Assembly: GCA_964019135.1 (NCBI GenBank)
Contig: OZ025263.1
Span: forward strand, 33,210,133 to 33,274,132
DNA: 64,000 bases
Direction: 5' to 3'
DNA from: Arenicola marina
Lineage: Eukaryota > Annelida > Polychaeta > Arenicolidae
Shown: positions 11,502-23,533 of the stretch, in pieces
How positions within the stretch are numbered: the stretch's first letter is position 1
Layout of the letters: every line of letters starts with the position of its first letter
Notes under the pieces: generated by a model
Databases searched by the model: none
Told to the model about the DNA's origin: nothing
What the model saw: the letters and a program-made list of their open reading frames with translations, nothing else
Program-made: the position numbers and the translations under genes

Positions 11502-12469
11502 GGTTGTAGGTCCTTATTGGGATCTCACAACTTCTTGGCTACGCCTCGAAGTTCTTCAATGTCAGTAAAGCCCCACAACTCATTCCTTATCTAATACTTA
11601 CTGAAGACCTTGTTATTTTAGGCCCGTTTTGTGAACATGAAGGCTAAACATTTGGGCCCAGAAAGAGAGGTGTGTGTGCTGGGGGGTGGGGGGGGGGTAC
11701 CCCCGCTGAATCGCGAGTCCCCAAGAATTAGGGAGAGTAATATCGAATATCGAAGGACTGCTCAATACCGGGCGCCATAAAACACGCCTTAAATCGAATA
11801 TCGAGGAACTCACAGACTGCTATAACCGATCGTCTAGCTTTGCTCAGCCCCAAATTGATTAAACACATTCAAATAACTCGTACGTCTCCCACACGGTGGG
11901 GCCACCGCTAACCCAGAGACTCTGAGATGGGGTTCTCGATTTGTGAAGTGCTGCTACCCTTTTGGGGTCTCTCGGAGACAGACGGGTGCCGGTAGATAAG
12001 ACGTACGGGAAACGACCCCCAAATATGGCCAACAGCTAATCGCGAATCTCCAAGAATCCCTGAATGCCAATCGCAGAATCGGAAAAGGCAATCTCCCCTC
12101 CCCCACTCAGAAACCTTCAGATACAATAGACGACTTCGCGAGTCATAGTTCACATTGTTCCACTATGAGGCGCCACTGCATTCTGGGTATTATTTTGGTC
12201 GTTGCGAGATGTCAAGATGGCGTCATCGCATGACAACATATTTTGTAGACACTTAAACATGCGATAGTGTCATTTATGTAATGGAAAAGTTACGTAATCT
12301 GGATGTTAGTTAGATATGTTTATTATTTATATACATGCCTTGCCAATGACCTGGAAATATGTTATTTATCGACATAGAAAAAATCAAGATCACCCCAAAA
12401 TATTTCCCAGAACTATATGCGCCAGTTTCGATTTTTCCAAGATGGCGTATAATTGCGAAGGCGTGTATG
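11502..12469. other. Non-coding stretch with poly(G)
   Basis: A G-rich run lies at about 11679-11698. The word AATCGAATATCGA-like recurs near 11740 and 11792. No gene is recognised. Confidence 0.4.
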
Positions 12470-12540
12470 GAACTGGGTCGGATGGAACACGCACGACCTG
12501 TGGATCTGCAGCTCAGCCTGCTTACCAGCTGAACTTCAGA
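12470..12540 (-). mobile_element. SINE family 2 fragment
   Basis: On the minus strand the order GGTAAGCAGGCTGA, GATCCACAGGTCGTG matches 24790-24905 and 8355-8455. The box B region is diverged, so this is an old fragment. Confidence 0.45.
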
Positions 12541-12639
12541 GGCGGCTCCGTGGAGAGGCCAAGACGAGGCGGCTGTGACACGTAAAGTGATATCGCGTCT
12601 ATGGAACGGATCGCGGTAGAAACGGAAGAGGTGCCTAAT

Positions 12640-12812
12640 GGGCATTAATCCCATGCGCTGTGGATCCACATTGGACACCACTTGCGCTTAATCCGGCTCA
12701 GACATTCGCAGACTGGGGTGCGAACCCATTAACATGACCGTGACGATGACATGTGTAGTAGTCGAGCTCATATGACAAAGCCCCTAACCACCACACCAGT
12801 CCGGTGGCCTGC
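12640..12812 (-). mobile_element. tRNA-derived SINE, family 3 (single copy in window)
   Basis: On the minus strand TGGTGTGGTGGTTAGGG (12782-12798) resembles a pol III box A of the Asp/Glu/Gly tRNA type. About 60 bases on, TGGGTTCGCACCCC (12715-12728) is a good box B. Unrelated body sequence follows. With no second copy in the window, a decayed tRNA pseudogene is an alternative. Confidence 0.4.
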
Positions 12813-12984
12813 ATAGCCAGCCTACAGCGACACACTGGTCAGTGCCTATAGACTAAGGACAAATGGGGCAGGAACATCTTTCAGTGTGAGGTAGGCGAAC
12901 AATTTAAAATTGTCCAACTAGCCTCTGTAACACCATATGAGCCCCCATGAAGGGGAAACCCCCCCTCCCAACATCCGACGGACG

Positions 12985-13272
12985 AATTGGTTCCTGCAAA
13001 ACTACACCATCAAAAGCAGCGCCCCCTCCTCCCCACCCCCATGCCCACCAGAATCAATTAATCCCCTGCCCTCCATTCCAGCCCCCAACAGTCCTCCGAA
13101 ATACTAATAAGTGTTCAAGGCACAGTAGCCATACACCGTGAGACAGACAGACATGACCGTGAGAAACCAGACGTGGACCCAGAAACTGCCCCCCCCCACC
13201 CCCCATCCTCCATATTCGATTAATTCCCACTTCCTCCAACCCAACCCCCAACAGTCCTCCGATATATAAAGA
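12985..13272. repeat. Diverged direct duplication, about 160-bp offset
   Basis: Two C-rich segments (about 13028-13110 and 13188-13270) share the order CCCCACCCCCAT, ATTAAT, CCCCAACAGTCCTCCGA and TATAAAGAAATG-like ends. Each contains poly(C). No coding frame is supported. Confidence 0.45.
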
Positions 13273-14854
13273 AATGATATAACATGTTCTACCCCATTAT
13301 ATGAATTTTCTTTCAGATATACGATCAACCATTATATAGTTCAGTTTTATATTTTATTCTTATATAATCCCATATATAACCCCCTTTACTGCCATTTCGA
13401 TGTACCCCCCTTTTACAATTGTTATATGTGGCTATGTACTAGTTGTTGTCATTTGGAGTGAATAAATACAAATATAAAAAAAAGACGATCTCTAGAAGAG
13501 GCGTGCGGGCCCTGTGCACTGGTTTAGTCAGTTTCTAGTGTGAGTAAATGCACGAGCGGGGCACTTTCTCTGCGTGGGAAAGAGTTACTAACAATCTCCA
13601 GATGCACAAAGGGACGTCACGACCCAACACGGATATGGCCATTTTCTGGTTTGTTGCGCATCGTGCCTAGAATATTGAGCTAGTCAGTAGCGCCGCTGTT
13701 GCTACAAACTGGGATTGAAACCTATATATGTTACAATGTGTTATACTGTCCAGGGAGAGAACTAACCCACTGCCCGACTGCCCGGGACAGTTGAATTACA
13801 TGGTCGGACAGGTCACAATACTGGTTGTATGCCCGACGGGGCAGGTGAAGATGTTTATCGGTTACACAGAGCAAACAACCTGCAGGCACTGATCAGTGCG
13901 CAATAGCTTTCGTGTTTTGGCCCCGACAATATAACATCCGAAAGCTGTGCGCGAAATCCTTGTAAATAGCGCAGTACTGAAATACATTGTTTATTAGTTG
14001 TATCAACGTTGTTATTCCTCAGTTTAATCGGACAGGTAAATTTTCAGGGGGACAGGTCAATTTCAACACCACATGCCAGCCAGGACAGGCGACATCCAAA
14101 GCGAATGTCTGTTCCTGCTGTCATGTGATGTCCAGTGGGTATATTGACGTTTAATCAATAAGTGTCACGATTGGTATTTGTAGATTTCACAAGGGAAATA
14201 TTGTACAGGTGACACATTGACTTCCGCCTTGACTCGTTGTCATTCAAAATGGCGACGAGGAACAGTAACACAGACCTTTGTTACAATATATTATATACAT
14301 ATAGAGCAAATATCTTCGAGAGTAATCAAACGTAAAAGAGGCATGCTTACGTTCATGTTCCTTAAAGCCGTTGAAAGGATATATTAATATTCTCAATGCA
14401 TTGTCTGGGACCAGAATACCACTGTGTAGCCATGTTATGCTCATGTTATAGTTATCTTCAGTGTGTATATTAGTACTTCATTTTAGCTATGTCATTTATT
14501 GCTATGTAACTGGCGCTTGCTGTACGAGAAAACCGCATCGATCAGTACTGCATACTGCATACTAATACTAAACTACTGGAAGGAGGTAGCGCAATTTTTT
14601 TCTGATTTCTTGTACCCCGTTCATTGTGTCTTTGTCATCCGGAATGGTCTTTGGGTGTCCACACGTGGTTTGGGAGGTTGAGTTCTCGATGTAATCCAGT
14701 GTTACGGTAATCCATAGATGCTTCAAGTTGTCTCATATTTAGTAAAAAACTTCGCGTCGCTGGCCATGCTTCATCAGTGTTCATATGGGTTTCCTTGACC
14801 TAAGCTGACCTGGCCGAGTTATGACTGTTGCATGGCGGGAAGATTCGAACTGTG
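13273..14854. other. Unique non-coding stretch
   Basis: No repeats or genes are recognised. AATAAATA occurs near 13462. The right end leads into a candidate promoter. Confidence 0.4.
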
Positions 14855-14989
14855 TATAAATAGGGTCGCACGCCGGATGGTCTTGTCTCTCTTCATTTGC
14901 TTCACGTGAAGGTGGTTTGGACCCTCTCCGGGACCTTACGTCAGCCTAACGTGTCGCCGGGGCATGTCGTTTTGAAGTCTTTTCTACAG
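14855..14989 (+). promoter_or_regulatory. TATA-box promoter with candidate first exon
   Basis: TATAAATAG at 14855-14863 is a canonical TATA box. About 30 bases downstream a pyrimidine-rich start region (TTGTCTCTCTTCATTT) would fit initiation near 14885. The stretch stays GC-balanced and ends at TCTACAG|GTATGT (exon end 14989), a strong splice donor. No ATG-led long frame lies in it, so it would be a non-coding leader. It could drive a host gene to the right or be the U3/R part of an LTR, given the LTR-like end at 15494-15560. Confidence 0.35.
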
Positions 14990-15493
14990 GTATGTTCCGT
15001 TATTTAATTGTTTCTTGCATAGCAGTGGCGAGATAAATTAAGCTTATATGCGTGTGCTATTTGTCTACTGTGGGTTTGTTTATAAACAGTGCCATGCGGT
15101 CTTTGACGAGAGGTGTCTGCACATGTCATTATCTGTCAATTAGTGATTTCGGTCCTGAATGCTAGTTCTCTCTTAGATTCGAGGGGTTATAGTAATTATA
15201 TATTGCTTCTAGAGGTACTAAAGTATTTTGCCTCGTTACTTTCCATATGCTTTGACCTTCAGCTACCACTTTTTAAGGAAGTTTAGACCATGTGCTCTGT
15301 CGGCCATATCCATGACATGACCATGTCGTTTTGATACTGTTTATCGTTGTATTTTGTTTTATTGTTTTCTAATTGTTCCTGTGTCAATTTCATGCGTCTG
15401 TCTGCATTTCTTGTACTGGGTTTATCTATACTAATGTTTGGCTATAGTCTGGGCATTTTTGTGAACTATCTTGTTATGTTGTCTTTTCCACAG

Positions 15494-15560
15494 AATAAAA
15501 CTTGCCTGAGCACCGACCCCATCAGAGTGGTTTCAATTTCTTTCTGGCGCCCTGTTACAT
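15494..15560 (+). mobile_element. Possible LTR end and primer-binding site
   Basis: AATAAA (15494-15499) directly follows an acceptor-like CTTTTCCACAG. Then come CTTGCCTGAGCACC and TCTTTCTGGCGCCC. TGGCGCC at 15545-15551 is the usual start of a tRNA-primed retroelement primer-binding site. Together with the TATA box at 14855 this could be the 5' LTR of a Gypsy-like element, but no second LTR, gag or pol is present and repeat R1 begins at once. The alternative is a spliced host leader. Confidence 0.25.
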
Positions 15561-15768
15561 ATATACCGGGGAAAACCGGGGACATCTCGCAACATGTTGG
15601 CGCGAAAACAGTAGGCCATGATGTTACTATGGTGCTACGGTTCATCCCGGTAGTTTTGAACAGTTCAAAACCACCGGGGCGACCCACGGGTCACCACGGT
15701 ACACCCCGAAACACCCCGGATTGAACCGGGGTAAACCGGGCCTATAAACCAGCACAGTATGAGATAGG
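15555..15768. repeat. Dispersed repeat R1, copy B, with a near-perfect palindrome
   Basis: It is the more intact partner of 8094-8352. At its centre, CCCGGTAGTTTTGAAC (15646-15661) pairs with 15663-15678 at 15 of 16 positions around a single-base loop, so the DNA can form a cruciform. The copy ends beside a poly(G) run at about 15767. Confidence 0.75.
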
Positions 15769-17650
15769 GGGGGGGGGGCGCCCAACTAGCCTTAAGACTC
15801 AAGTGCTGCTGGCAATACGTGACCAGGGCGTCGTTGTCTGTTGGCAACTTATTTCCCTACACACCTATTAGAAAGGCTGTCTGGTAGCTCAAGTACACGC
15901 TGTATATATCGGTTTCCAATAAAGGCCTCTACATATTGAGCAGTACGTGGTTTCTTTGTAAGAGATGAGAAGAGTGTGTCTCTATGTTACAGACATTACT
16001 AGAAAGAGACGAGGAGTTTATGATATAACTTCTGGCTAATAATTGTTGCGTGTTGGACAGATCTTCAGCCGCTTAGTACATTCCACGCGTTGAATATAAT
16101 AAACAAGAAGCCTTCCTAAGGTTCCCAACTAGTATATGTATATTAACATTAATGTAGGTTAGGTTAGCATTGTCGTTGACTTCACGTTTGTTGCTAACGT
16201 TAAGTTTCCGATGCTCATGGTTTGCTCATGGCTTTGGCGTTAGGACATATTCAATTCAACAGAAATTATTTGAGCAAGATTAAATGCATACAAACGTGAA
16301 ATACAAAAAAACGTGATAACTTAACCAATTCTAACTCCGGAGACTCCTATTATGACCATGAAGCTCGCTAGCATACGAGCCACCAACAGAAAAAGAAAAA
16401 AAGTGAAATAAAAATCATCGCATAATCGTATCGAAACAACAATGGGACAACCTCTAACAACCTAATTATATTTGCAAATATAACAATTAACTAAATGACA
16501 TTCCATTTACACTAAATGAGCAACAGGAGAAGCCCTGTCCCTAAAATGTTGATGTTCGACTTAACCTCAGTTTTTTTTACTACATGTATTTTGAACGAAC
16601 ATTGGAAAATAAACAAAATTAATTCGGTAATATGAAACTTCATTTTCGGAATCACACGGAACGTCAATCCGGTAATACCAAGCGTAATGCATGTGCCTTT
16701 CTCGAAATCACTCGGAGCGGTGTAGAATTAACTCAACAATACAATCATGGATTCATTAAGTAAGGAATTTGACCCGGGCTGCTCCTACCCTAGTGACGCA
16801 TCGCCCCCGGCGGTAAAAAAATGCGATGGCTCACACAATAACGAAGAGCAGGATTCCTTCTATTAAGCCCAATCCTTTAAGTTTTGCATTAAGCGTCACC
16901 GTAACTGCTTCAGTGGTTGTCCGAGAGAGGCCCCAAACGCACTGCGGGACTTCCCACAATGTCGGTGTTTAATAACAAGTCTTTTACGGATGCCTTTGGG
17001 CGGCGAATTGATATCATATATGTAGCCTACATCAATTGAATTACGTTTCAGGGCCCGAATGTGTAGACCGAAATTTTGTTTTAAATGCTCAACCTGTTAA
17101 TGTTGTATTACTGGCAATATAAAGTCATACCATAGCTGTACATAACTACCTCTTATATATTAATCGGACCAGTGATTGCGCAGCCACCAGTGATTACGCA
17201 GCTACCAGTGATTGCACACCGAGAAAAAAGACGGCACAAATAATTACAGATCGCTTAGATTTTTACCGAATAGGCATCATAGGTAGTCTGTCAAACATCA
17301 CAGTTTTGCCTGATAAAATATTCGATCAATATTCACGTGAATGAAGTAACGAAATCAACCACTTCACCTTCTATCTATTAACGAGCAGAAAACTACACCC
17401 TTCCGAAAGGATATCACTCTAATTATCGCCCACCCCCCTGGTTGTTTACCTTAAGAACCCACCCTTTCTCTCACCAACATCCAGGACACGAAACGTAATT
17501 GTTCATTTTCACACGGATTAACTCACTATGAGCCACATTTTAGTGCGAAGAATTTCGAAATGCAGGTTTGCTCAAGGTACGCGTCTGGAGTATAAGACCT
17601 GGGCCCATAAGTTAGGAACGGTCGGAGCTAAATATGTTGCTATCGAATAG
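15769..17650. other. Mostly unique AT-rich stretch
   Basis: An 18-bp unit (ACCAGTGATTGCGCAGCC type) is repeated three times at 17169-17222. No gene is recognised. Confidence 0.45.
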
Positions 17651-18032
17651 CAGGTGCGGATCCAAGGGGGGTCACAGCCCCGCCATTGGTAGATAGTTGG
17701 GGGTCACGGGGGTCACAGGTTGTTGCTGTTACTTCCCGCAAAGGCAATATAAAGATATCCGGCAATGGCATATGCATGGCTCTTGGGGGTATGAACCCCT
17801 CCCCCTTTTCGAGAGAGGATACCCCCGGTCAATTGTAACCGTATGCCAGCAAAACTGTGGACGCCACACCCGCCTTTTCGTACGTATACCGCCTATTTTG
17901 GTCCCCACCCCCACGGCTGTCGTAATAATGTCAAACCGAAGGTGGATCCCCCCCCACCGTCTCATATTATCAAATTCCTGGACCCACGCCAGCTTGTGAC
18001 CCCTAGATGATTGTCTGTTGGATCCGACCCTG
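17651..18032. mobile_element. hAT-type MITE, 382 bp
   Basis: It starts CAGGTGCGGATCCAAGGGG and ends TTGGATCCGACCCTG, an imperfect terminal inverted repeat of the CAGGGGCGGATCCAG family known from hAT non-autonomous elements. The interior is G-rich on the left. An 8-bp target duplication is not visible. Confidence 0.55.
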
Positions 18033-18539
18033 TATAGGACATTAGCATGGAGTGAGGCAAAATATTAGGCCAGGCCGTTAGGAACTTGGGTCCCTGCCGA
18101 TGCTTGTGCCTATCCTCTATAGAACCATGGTAGGTGTTCAAAGATCACAAGCAACGCATTGCTGTTCCTTAGAAGGCCAGTGCAACAGTAACGATCAGTG
18201 AATTGAGAGGCTACATTTTCATACATAAATTCCGTGTCTTTAGACAGAGGATAAATAAGGCACTACAGAGTATATGTAGATCGAAGAAATTAAATGTAGA
18301 TGCCCCTAAACTGCCAAAAAACATATGCATTAGACAACTACAGCGAAAACGTTATATCGATGAAACCTTCATCACACTCCGCTGCTATATGTGACCGGAT
18401 GCTTCGAGCTCCACCCTGCGGGGATATTGGACAGGACGCTGTAAGGTTGCTGTGGGTGCGCATCCCGTTATGACGGCGAGATAATCCCGTGTAGTCCCAC
18501 TGTAGCTGCCTTCACCTTACGCGCCCCATGCCAGAGACA

Positions 18540-18850
18540 TGTTTGCAGGATGAGGGGTAGGATATTAGGGTTTCGGGGTCCGATTTTAGAGATAAGTATG
18601 GCAATAGTTATCGTTATGTACACGATTGATTTGGGCACATCTGGCTGACATGCGTCGTCAACGTATGGGGCATTATGTGTCCTCCGGGTCTTCTCCTCGA
18701 CATTCCACTCCCCCAGATTAGGGCTCAGGAATTTAAAATTAGGGGTCATTAATTGTGGATTAGGGGTAGGATGTTAAGGTTTAGGGGTCCGATTTTAGGG
18801 ATTAGGGATTGGGGATTATGGGTCAGTGATTAGGAATTAGGGGTTGAAAC
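18540..18850. repeat. Degenerate TTAGGG-like tract, G-rich on + strand
   Basis: Words such as GGATATTAGGG, TTTAGGGGTCCGATTTTAG and ATTAGGGATT recur irregularly. The phrase with GTCCGATTTTAG appears at about 18580 and 18788, about 210 bases apart. It resembles a decayed interstitial telomere-like tract. Confidence 0.4.
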
Positions 18851-19141
18851 GAATTCGACTAAAAGATGTACTTTCTGGTGTCCACACCCTGGAAAAAGAA
18901 GATGGTTCTGATTCAGAGAATGAAATATTGTAAATCCATGTAAACGAATACGATTAAACGATATATTTTCTGGTCGTAATCTAAATTATATAATTAGTTC
19001 GATACATACTATGTCATTCCCCTGAATAAAGGTGATTTCATACGTAAAACAGACTTTTTTCATACGCAATTTTTTTTTTTATGCCAGCCATGTTTTTTCC
19101 TAAAATGGCAGGTATTTGTTATTACTACGTCGAGACTTATG

Positions 19142-19316
19142 CAGGGGCGGATCCAGTGGGGGGGGGGGGGGGGGGGGCGCCCCCCCCCCTTTTAGGGCCG
19201 AAATATATATACCATATAACATGAAAACCGAAACCGGCCCCCTCCCCTACCCAGCATATCTGGATCCGACCCTGAAACCGGCCCCCCCTATCCAGCTTTT
19301 CTGGATCCGCCCCTGT
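19142..19316. mobile_element. hAT-type MITE, 175 bp, near-perfect termini
   Basis: CAGGGGCGGATCCAG (19142-19156) and CTGGATCCGCCCCTG (ending 19316) are perfect 15-bp inverted termini. A run of about 20 G, then eight or more C, lies just inside. An internal terminus-like CTGGATCCGACCCTG suggests a tandem end. A close copy sits at 35795-35966. Confidence 0.75.
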
Positions 19317-19391
19317 TACGCACGGGTGTGGGGGCCTTATATGGATGGGTCCCTCATCGCCGTTCCACCTTCTACGTGGCACCACGTTGTG

Positions 19392-19482
19392 GGCCTTAAA
19401 CCGAATCCATACCCATAAGCCATAGGCCTTATCCCTAGGCCCTAACTCCTAAACCTCATCCCTAACCCTGACCCCTAATACC
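19392..19482. repeat. Degenerate CCCTAA-like tract, C-rich on + strand
   Basis: CCTTATCCCTAGGCCCTAACTCC, CATCCCTAACCCTGACCCC and related words mirror the G-rich tract at 18540-18850 in opposite orientation. The MITE at 19142 lies between them. Confidence 0.4.
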
Positions 19483-19674
19483 AAATCAGAGAAAGCGAAA
19501 GGTTTCGTGTCGCTAACGGCCAATTGACCCTCAACTCGCCACTCCCTTCCACATCCTACATCCGCCCTTTTATACAATTCGCCATGGCTGCATATTAAAA
19601 TGGCCTCCTTAACCAAGTTAGGGGTATGGGTGCGCAAATCTGTGACTTCTTCGCGTGTATGATGGGAAGTTCCA

Positions 19675-20003
19675 ATCTAGAGGTAGGTAAGCTCCAAGCC
19701 AAAGGTATATCAGAAGTCAGCCCCGAGCTAGGGACACTAGAGTTAAGCTCTAATCTAGAGTTATCAGAGGTAAGCTCCAAGCCAGAGATATATCAGAGGT
19801 AAGCTTCAAGCCAGAGATATAGAGATAAGCTTCAACCCATAAGTATATCAGAGGTAAGCTCCAAACCAGAAGTATATCAGAGGTAAGCTCCAAGCCTAAA
19901 GTATATCAGACGTAAGCTCCAAGCCAGAGACATCAGAGGTAAGCTCCAATCTATAGTTATCAGGGGTAATCTCCAAGCCAGAAGTATCAGAGGTAAGCTA
20001 CAT
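19675..20003. repeat. 29-bp tandem repeat carrying a splice-donor-like word
   Basis: About 11 diverged copies of AGAGGTAAGCTCCAAGCCAG plus TATATC. About seven copies contain AG|GTAAGC, a near-consensus 5' splice site on the + strand. Confidence 0.85.
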
Positions 20004-20039
20004 TGAGTCAGTCATAGAATTGATGGACGGGAAACCGGC

Positions 20040-21245
20040 CCTTAACTCCCCCCCCCCCCCCGCCCCCTCCTCCACGCCTCGGCGCCCCATTCTCCTTCAT
20101 TGCCATGGAGACCGCTGTTCTACGCCTGATAATGCCGTACGGGAAATCACAGCGGCCAATCCGGACACAGGTACAATACACAGTCGTGAGCCCTCCTCTC
20201 ATTGACCATACCGAACTCGTAGACATGGATACCACGCCCCCCCCCCCCCTGACCCCACACACACATCCCATCCTCCCGTATACTTCATCCTGCATCCAGC
20301 ATCCAGCCCGCCACCAAACCATGCGACCCCCCGCGACTCCCTCCGCCAGTGACCCCCTCCCTCCCACCGCCTGCCCCCCCCTCCCCCACCTACCCCACCA
20401 CCAGCCCCTCCTCCCAGCGCCTCATAACCCACCACCGCCACGCCCTTCCCACGCACATACTTCGTCAACATTGGGATCGAATTCAGGGAGATATATTTAG
20501 ATGTCGGCCCGGCGTCTGCCGCTTGTACCGCTAGAGCCGGTCGGCAACTCCATAGCTTACCCCCTTCCCAGCTTTCGAAATCCCGACTCCCACTCTCCCT
20601 CGCCCCGTCCCACCCATAGAGTCCTTCGACATGGCAACAGTCCGGTACCTGGGTACAGCATTTATATACTCGTTCCTAATGGTAAGAACCCGGCTGAACA
20701 GAGGGCCGCGTATATTACGGAGAGCGCGCTAACGACAATGCGTCGTCCAAACTTCTATGAATATGGACCACCCCCTCGTACCCCTTATAAAGCCCCCCCC
20801 CCACCGCCTCAACTCCCCGCTTTACACCTCCCACCTCCAACCGCCACCTCCTCCTTCATCCCGACAACCCACCCCCCACCCGGATCCCCACTCCACCCTG
20901 ACCGATTCCCCTCGATGCTGCCATGCGGCTTCTGTTGATCCACGCCGTCGTTGCTTCTCATCTCGCCCACGAATTATATTCCTCCGCACCTGGCACTACC
21001 ATGTGATCCCCCTTCCATCGACCCTCTCTGTCAACCCCCTCCCTCCCACCCCCAGTCCCCCTCCGACACCCCCGACCCTTACCCACCACCGGTTCTTGTC
21101 CGCTACAGGTATCTGGCTCTGTGTTCATCAGCTGGCTTGGGGTGGGGATTGGGGGCTGGGGGCTGGGGGCTGGGGGCTGGGGTGGGGGCTGAGGTTAGTG
21201 GTAGCGGTAGGGGGGTAGGAGGGCGTGGGAGGGCATATTTCATTG
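20040..21245. other. C-rich low-complexity region
   Basis: Poly(C) and CCACC/CCCTC words dominate 20047-20460 and 20780-21080. On the right, GGGGGCTGGGGGCT repeats (21140-21190) could form G-quadruplexes. An ATG-led frame at 20501-20938 (145 codons, Pro-rich) stays open largely because of this composition. I do not call it a gene. Confidence 0.6.
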
Positions 21246-22170
21246 GCAGCACGATTCTGGTATAGAATCTAAATATATATATATATATATCGTATGGGTG
21301 AAAATGAAGCTAAACCCCCACCACACACATACAAACATACAAAAATACACACATGTCATACACTCGTCCTAAAAAGCTCTGTAAAACACGACAGGGGAAT
21401 TATCTGAACCGTGAATTTCATCGCCTTTATCTTATACTTATCCGACTATATGTACATCTAAATGGCCGCGCTCTTATACACAGCGATACATCAGCGCAGG
21501 ACCCCGATCCCGTTGATCTCGTTATGGATTATCGCGGACACCTCGCCGGCCAAGTTGCAGGATACGCCGCAGACGACAGCCAAGCGTGAGATTCCCGCCA
21601 AAATACGATGATCATGCGCAAGTTGTCCTGCGCAGGGGTGGGACAAGAATGTATACGAGTGTGCAGGCCCGAAAACGATTCCATGTGTTGTGGAAGGGAA
21701 CAGTTTCATTTCTGTGCTTAAAAGATGGATCCAAACATGCCACATTCGGCCAAGAAAAGTCAGTTTATCAGACACAAATTTGCGGTAGGGCGGGGATTTG
21801 CTCCCAGTGGACTCTGTCCATTGGATCTGCACCTATTGGGGTTTCAGTTATCGAGAACTAAATACATTATTATCGTTTATGGTTAAATGTGATTAATGTC
21901 AGTGGTACATATTAAGAACAAAAGTTCTCGATAAGACGGAATGTTGAAGAATAAAGTCAATGAAATAGTTATCACACGTGGATAAATTGCGCCGCCACGG
22001 TTATAACAGGTTGACCTTGACCCAAAGGTCATGTCACCAGAGGGTCGAAATCTTTCCGAAAATGCGTATTAAGTTAAGACCAAATATCGGAAATAAACAC
22101 TATTCAAGTGGGAAAGATGTGTCGCTTTTTTTATAGACTACCCCCCCCCCCCACCCCGATTTTCAGTTTT
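21246..22170. other. Unique stretch with AT microsatellite and poly(C)
   Basis: (AT)n lies at about 21271-21289 and poly(C) at about 22141-22152. Small frames on both strands (21353-21589, 21491-21832) overlap, and neither has other support. Confidence 0.45.
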
Positions 22171-22262
22171 CGTAGCGACTACACCCCTACCCGTATGTCA
22201 CACCCCTACACGTATGTCACACCCCTACCCGTATGTCACACCCCTACCCGTATGTCACAATT
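22171..22262. repeat. 19-bp tandem repeat, about 4 copies
   Basis: CGTATGTCACACCCCTACC is repeated with few changes. It is small and sharply bounded. Confidence 0.85.
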
Positions 22263-22884
22263 CGAACTTTGTGCATTGATAGAAAGCTTTCTGTAAGCTT
22301 ATTCTTTATCCTCATAGAAAATGTTATGGGTCTAAGTTTGATTTTGATTTGGGGGTTAGGTCCCAACCATTGAAGGCGTAGAACGTCTGTTTTTGACGTA
22401 AGGAGCATAGAACTTTCCCCAGTTAACAGATCCCGAAGGTAATCTCTTAAGTACGTCTAAAGGTCTAAAAATGCAACTGGTTCCCTGCTTTAGTTTAGCG
22501 TGGCTTTATAACTTAACATCAAACACTATTTATTCCACTGACAGTCAGTGACTCATTAGCTGCGCACATTATGGCGTTACTAGTATGGATATGCGCAATA
22601 TAATGGTACATAAACGTAATTCAAATAACTTTTAAGCTCCTCGTAGTTTAAACGTACCATCTCACAAAAGGGTTGAAAACTATGAGCGGGCTTCAAATAG
22701 ATCTATAAGACCATTGGAGCACCACGACACGGAATAATATATTTAAAAATAAAAAGTCAGCAAATTAATTCTAAAGGCTACATTTCACAAAGATTCCGTG
22801 AGATTAAGGCAGAGTGCGGCCGTCATGCCTTGAGGGTAGCTTACATTACTGCTCCATTATCGCCCACGCGCTTTAATCATAAAT
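22263..22884. other. AT-rich unique stretch
   Basis: No gene or repeat is recognised. It ends at the CpG-rich block. Confidence 0.4.
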
Positions 22885-22901
22885 CCCCGCTAGAGGGCGG
22901 G
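22885..22901 (+). promoter_or_regulatory. CTCF-like motif
   Basis: CCCCGCTAGAGGGCGGG matches the bilaterian CTCF core (CCNSYAGRKGGCR). It sits at the left edge of the CpG-rich block. Confidence 0.35.
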
Positions 22902-23533
22902 ACAAGCACGGTGTTTGTCGGCAGATCTTCGGCCCGCACGCACCCTATCCAGGGGGAAGAGGCGGGATGATAGCTGACTCCCAGGAAGTGGGAACGAGAC
23001 TTGCGTACGAGAATCTCGCCGCCACGGGGGTGAGTTTTAATATAGATTTCCGCCGTCTGCCTTCATCCGATAAAGCGTCCAGATTTTGCCACCAGCCGCC
23101 TGCCTCCCCTCGTCCCCCCCCCCCCCTCCCCCCCACCGGCTTCGTTGCTGGCCGCCGGGTTGGTTCCTGGAGAGTGAGCAAGCGGCGCGTGGTTGTCCGG
23201 AAGGCAGGTGCACCAGCCAGCAACTTTTACTTTCAGGGAAGGAGGCAACCGGTGAAGGAGCCAAGCGTCAAGCGGCCAAGCCCGCGCGTTAGAGCAAGCA
23301 GGGACCACTGCTGGTGAAGTAAACCTCCCGGGGGTCTTCTTTCGCTTGCTCTGCTCTCTCCTAGTCGTCCCCGCTCTCGCTCTCACTCTCGCCCGCCCTC
23401 CTCTGGCCCGCTCTGGATTTAGCAGCGCAAGTCTCGAAGTAGTTCGGAGTACCTCGCGCCGCGCCGACCGCCATATTCGGCACCCCGGTCAGAACATCGG
23501 GCTCACCACTTCAACTGTGTGGGTGACACCAAG
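22902..23533 (+). promoter_or_regulatory. CpG-rich block with candidate first exon and splice donor
   Basis: CpG and GC content rise sharply here against AT-rich flanks. A CT-rich stretch (23330-23400) leads to sequence ending GACACCAAG|GTAAGG (exon end 23533), a strong donor. This is the layout of a TATA-less promoter and non-coding first exon. An ATG frame at 22967-23317 (116 codons) reads into low complexity and is doubtful. The target gene is not visible. The main gene on the same strand is 34 kb away, possible but unproven. Confidence 0.35.

Noticed and set aside
20501..20938. ATG frame of 145 codons, Pro-rich
   Set aside because: It lies in C-rich low complexity where several frames on both strands are open.
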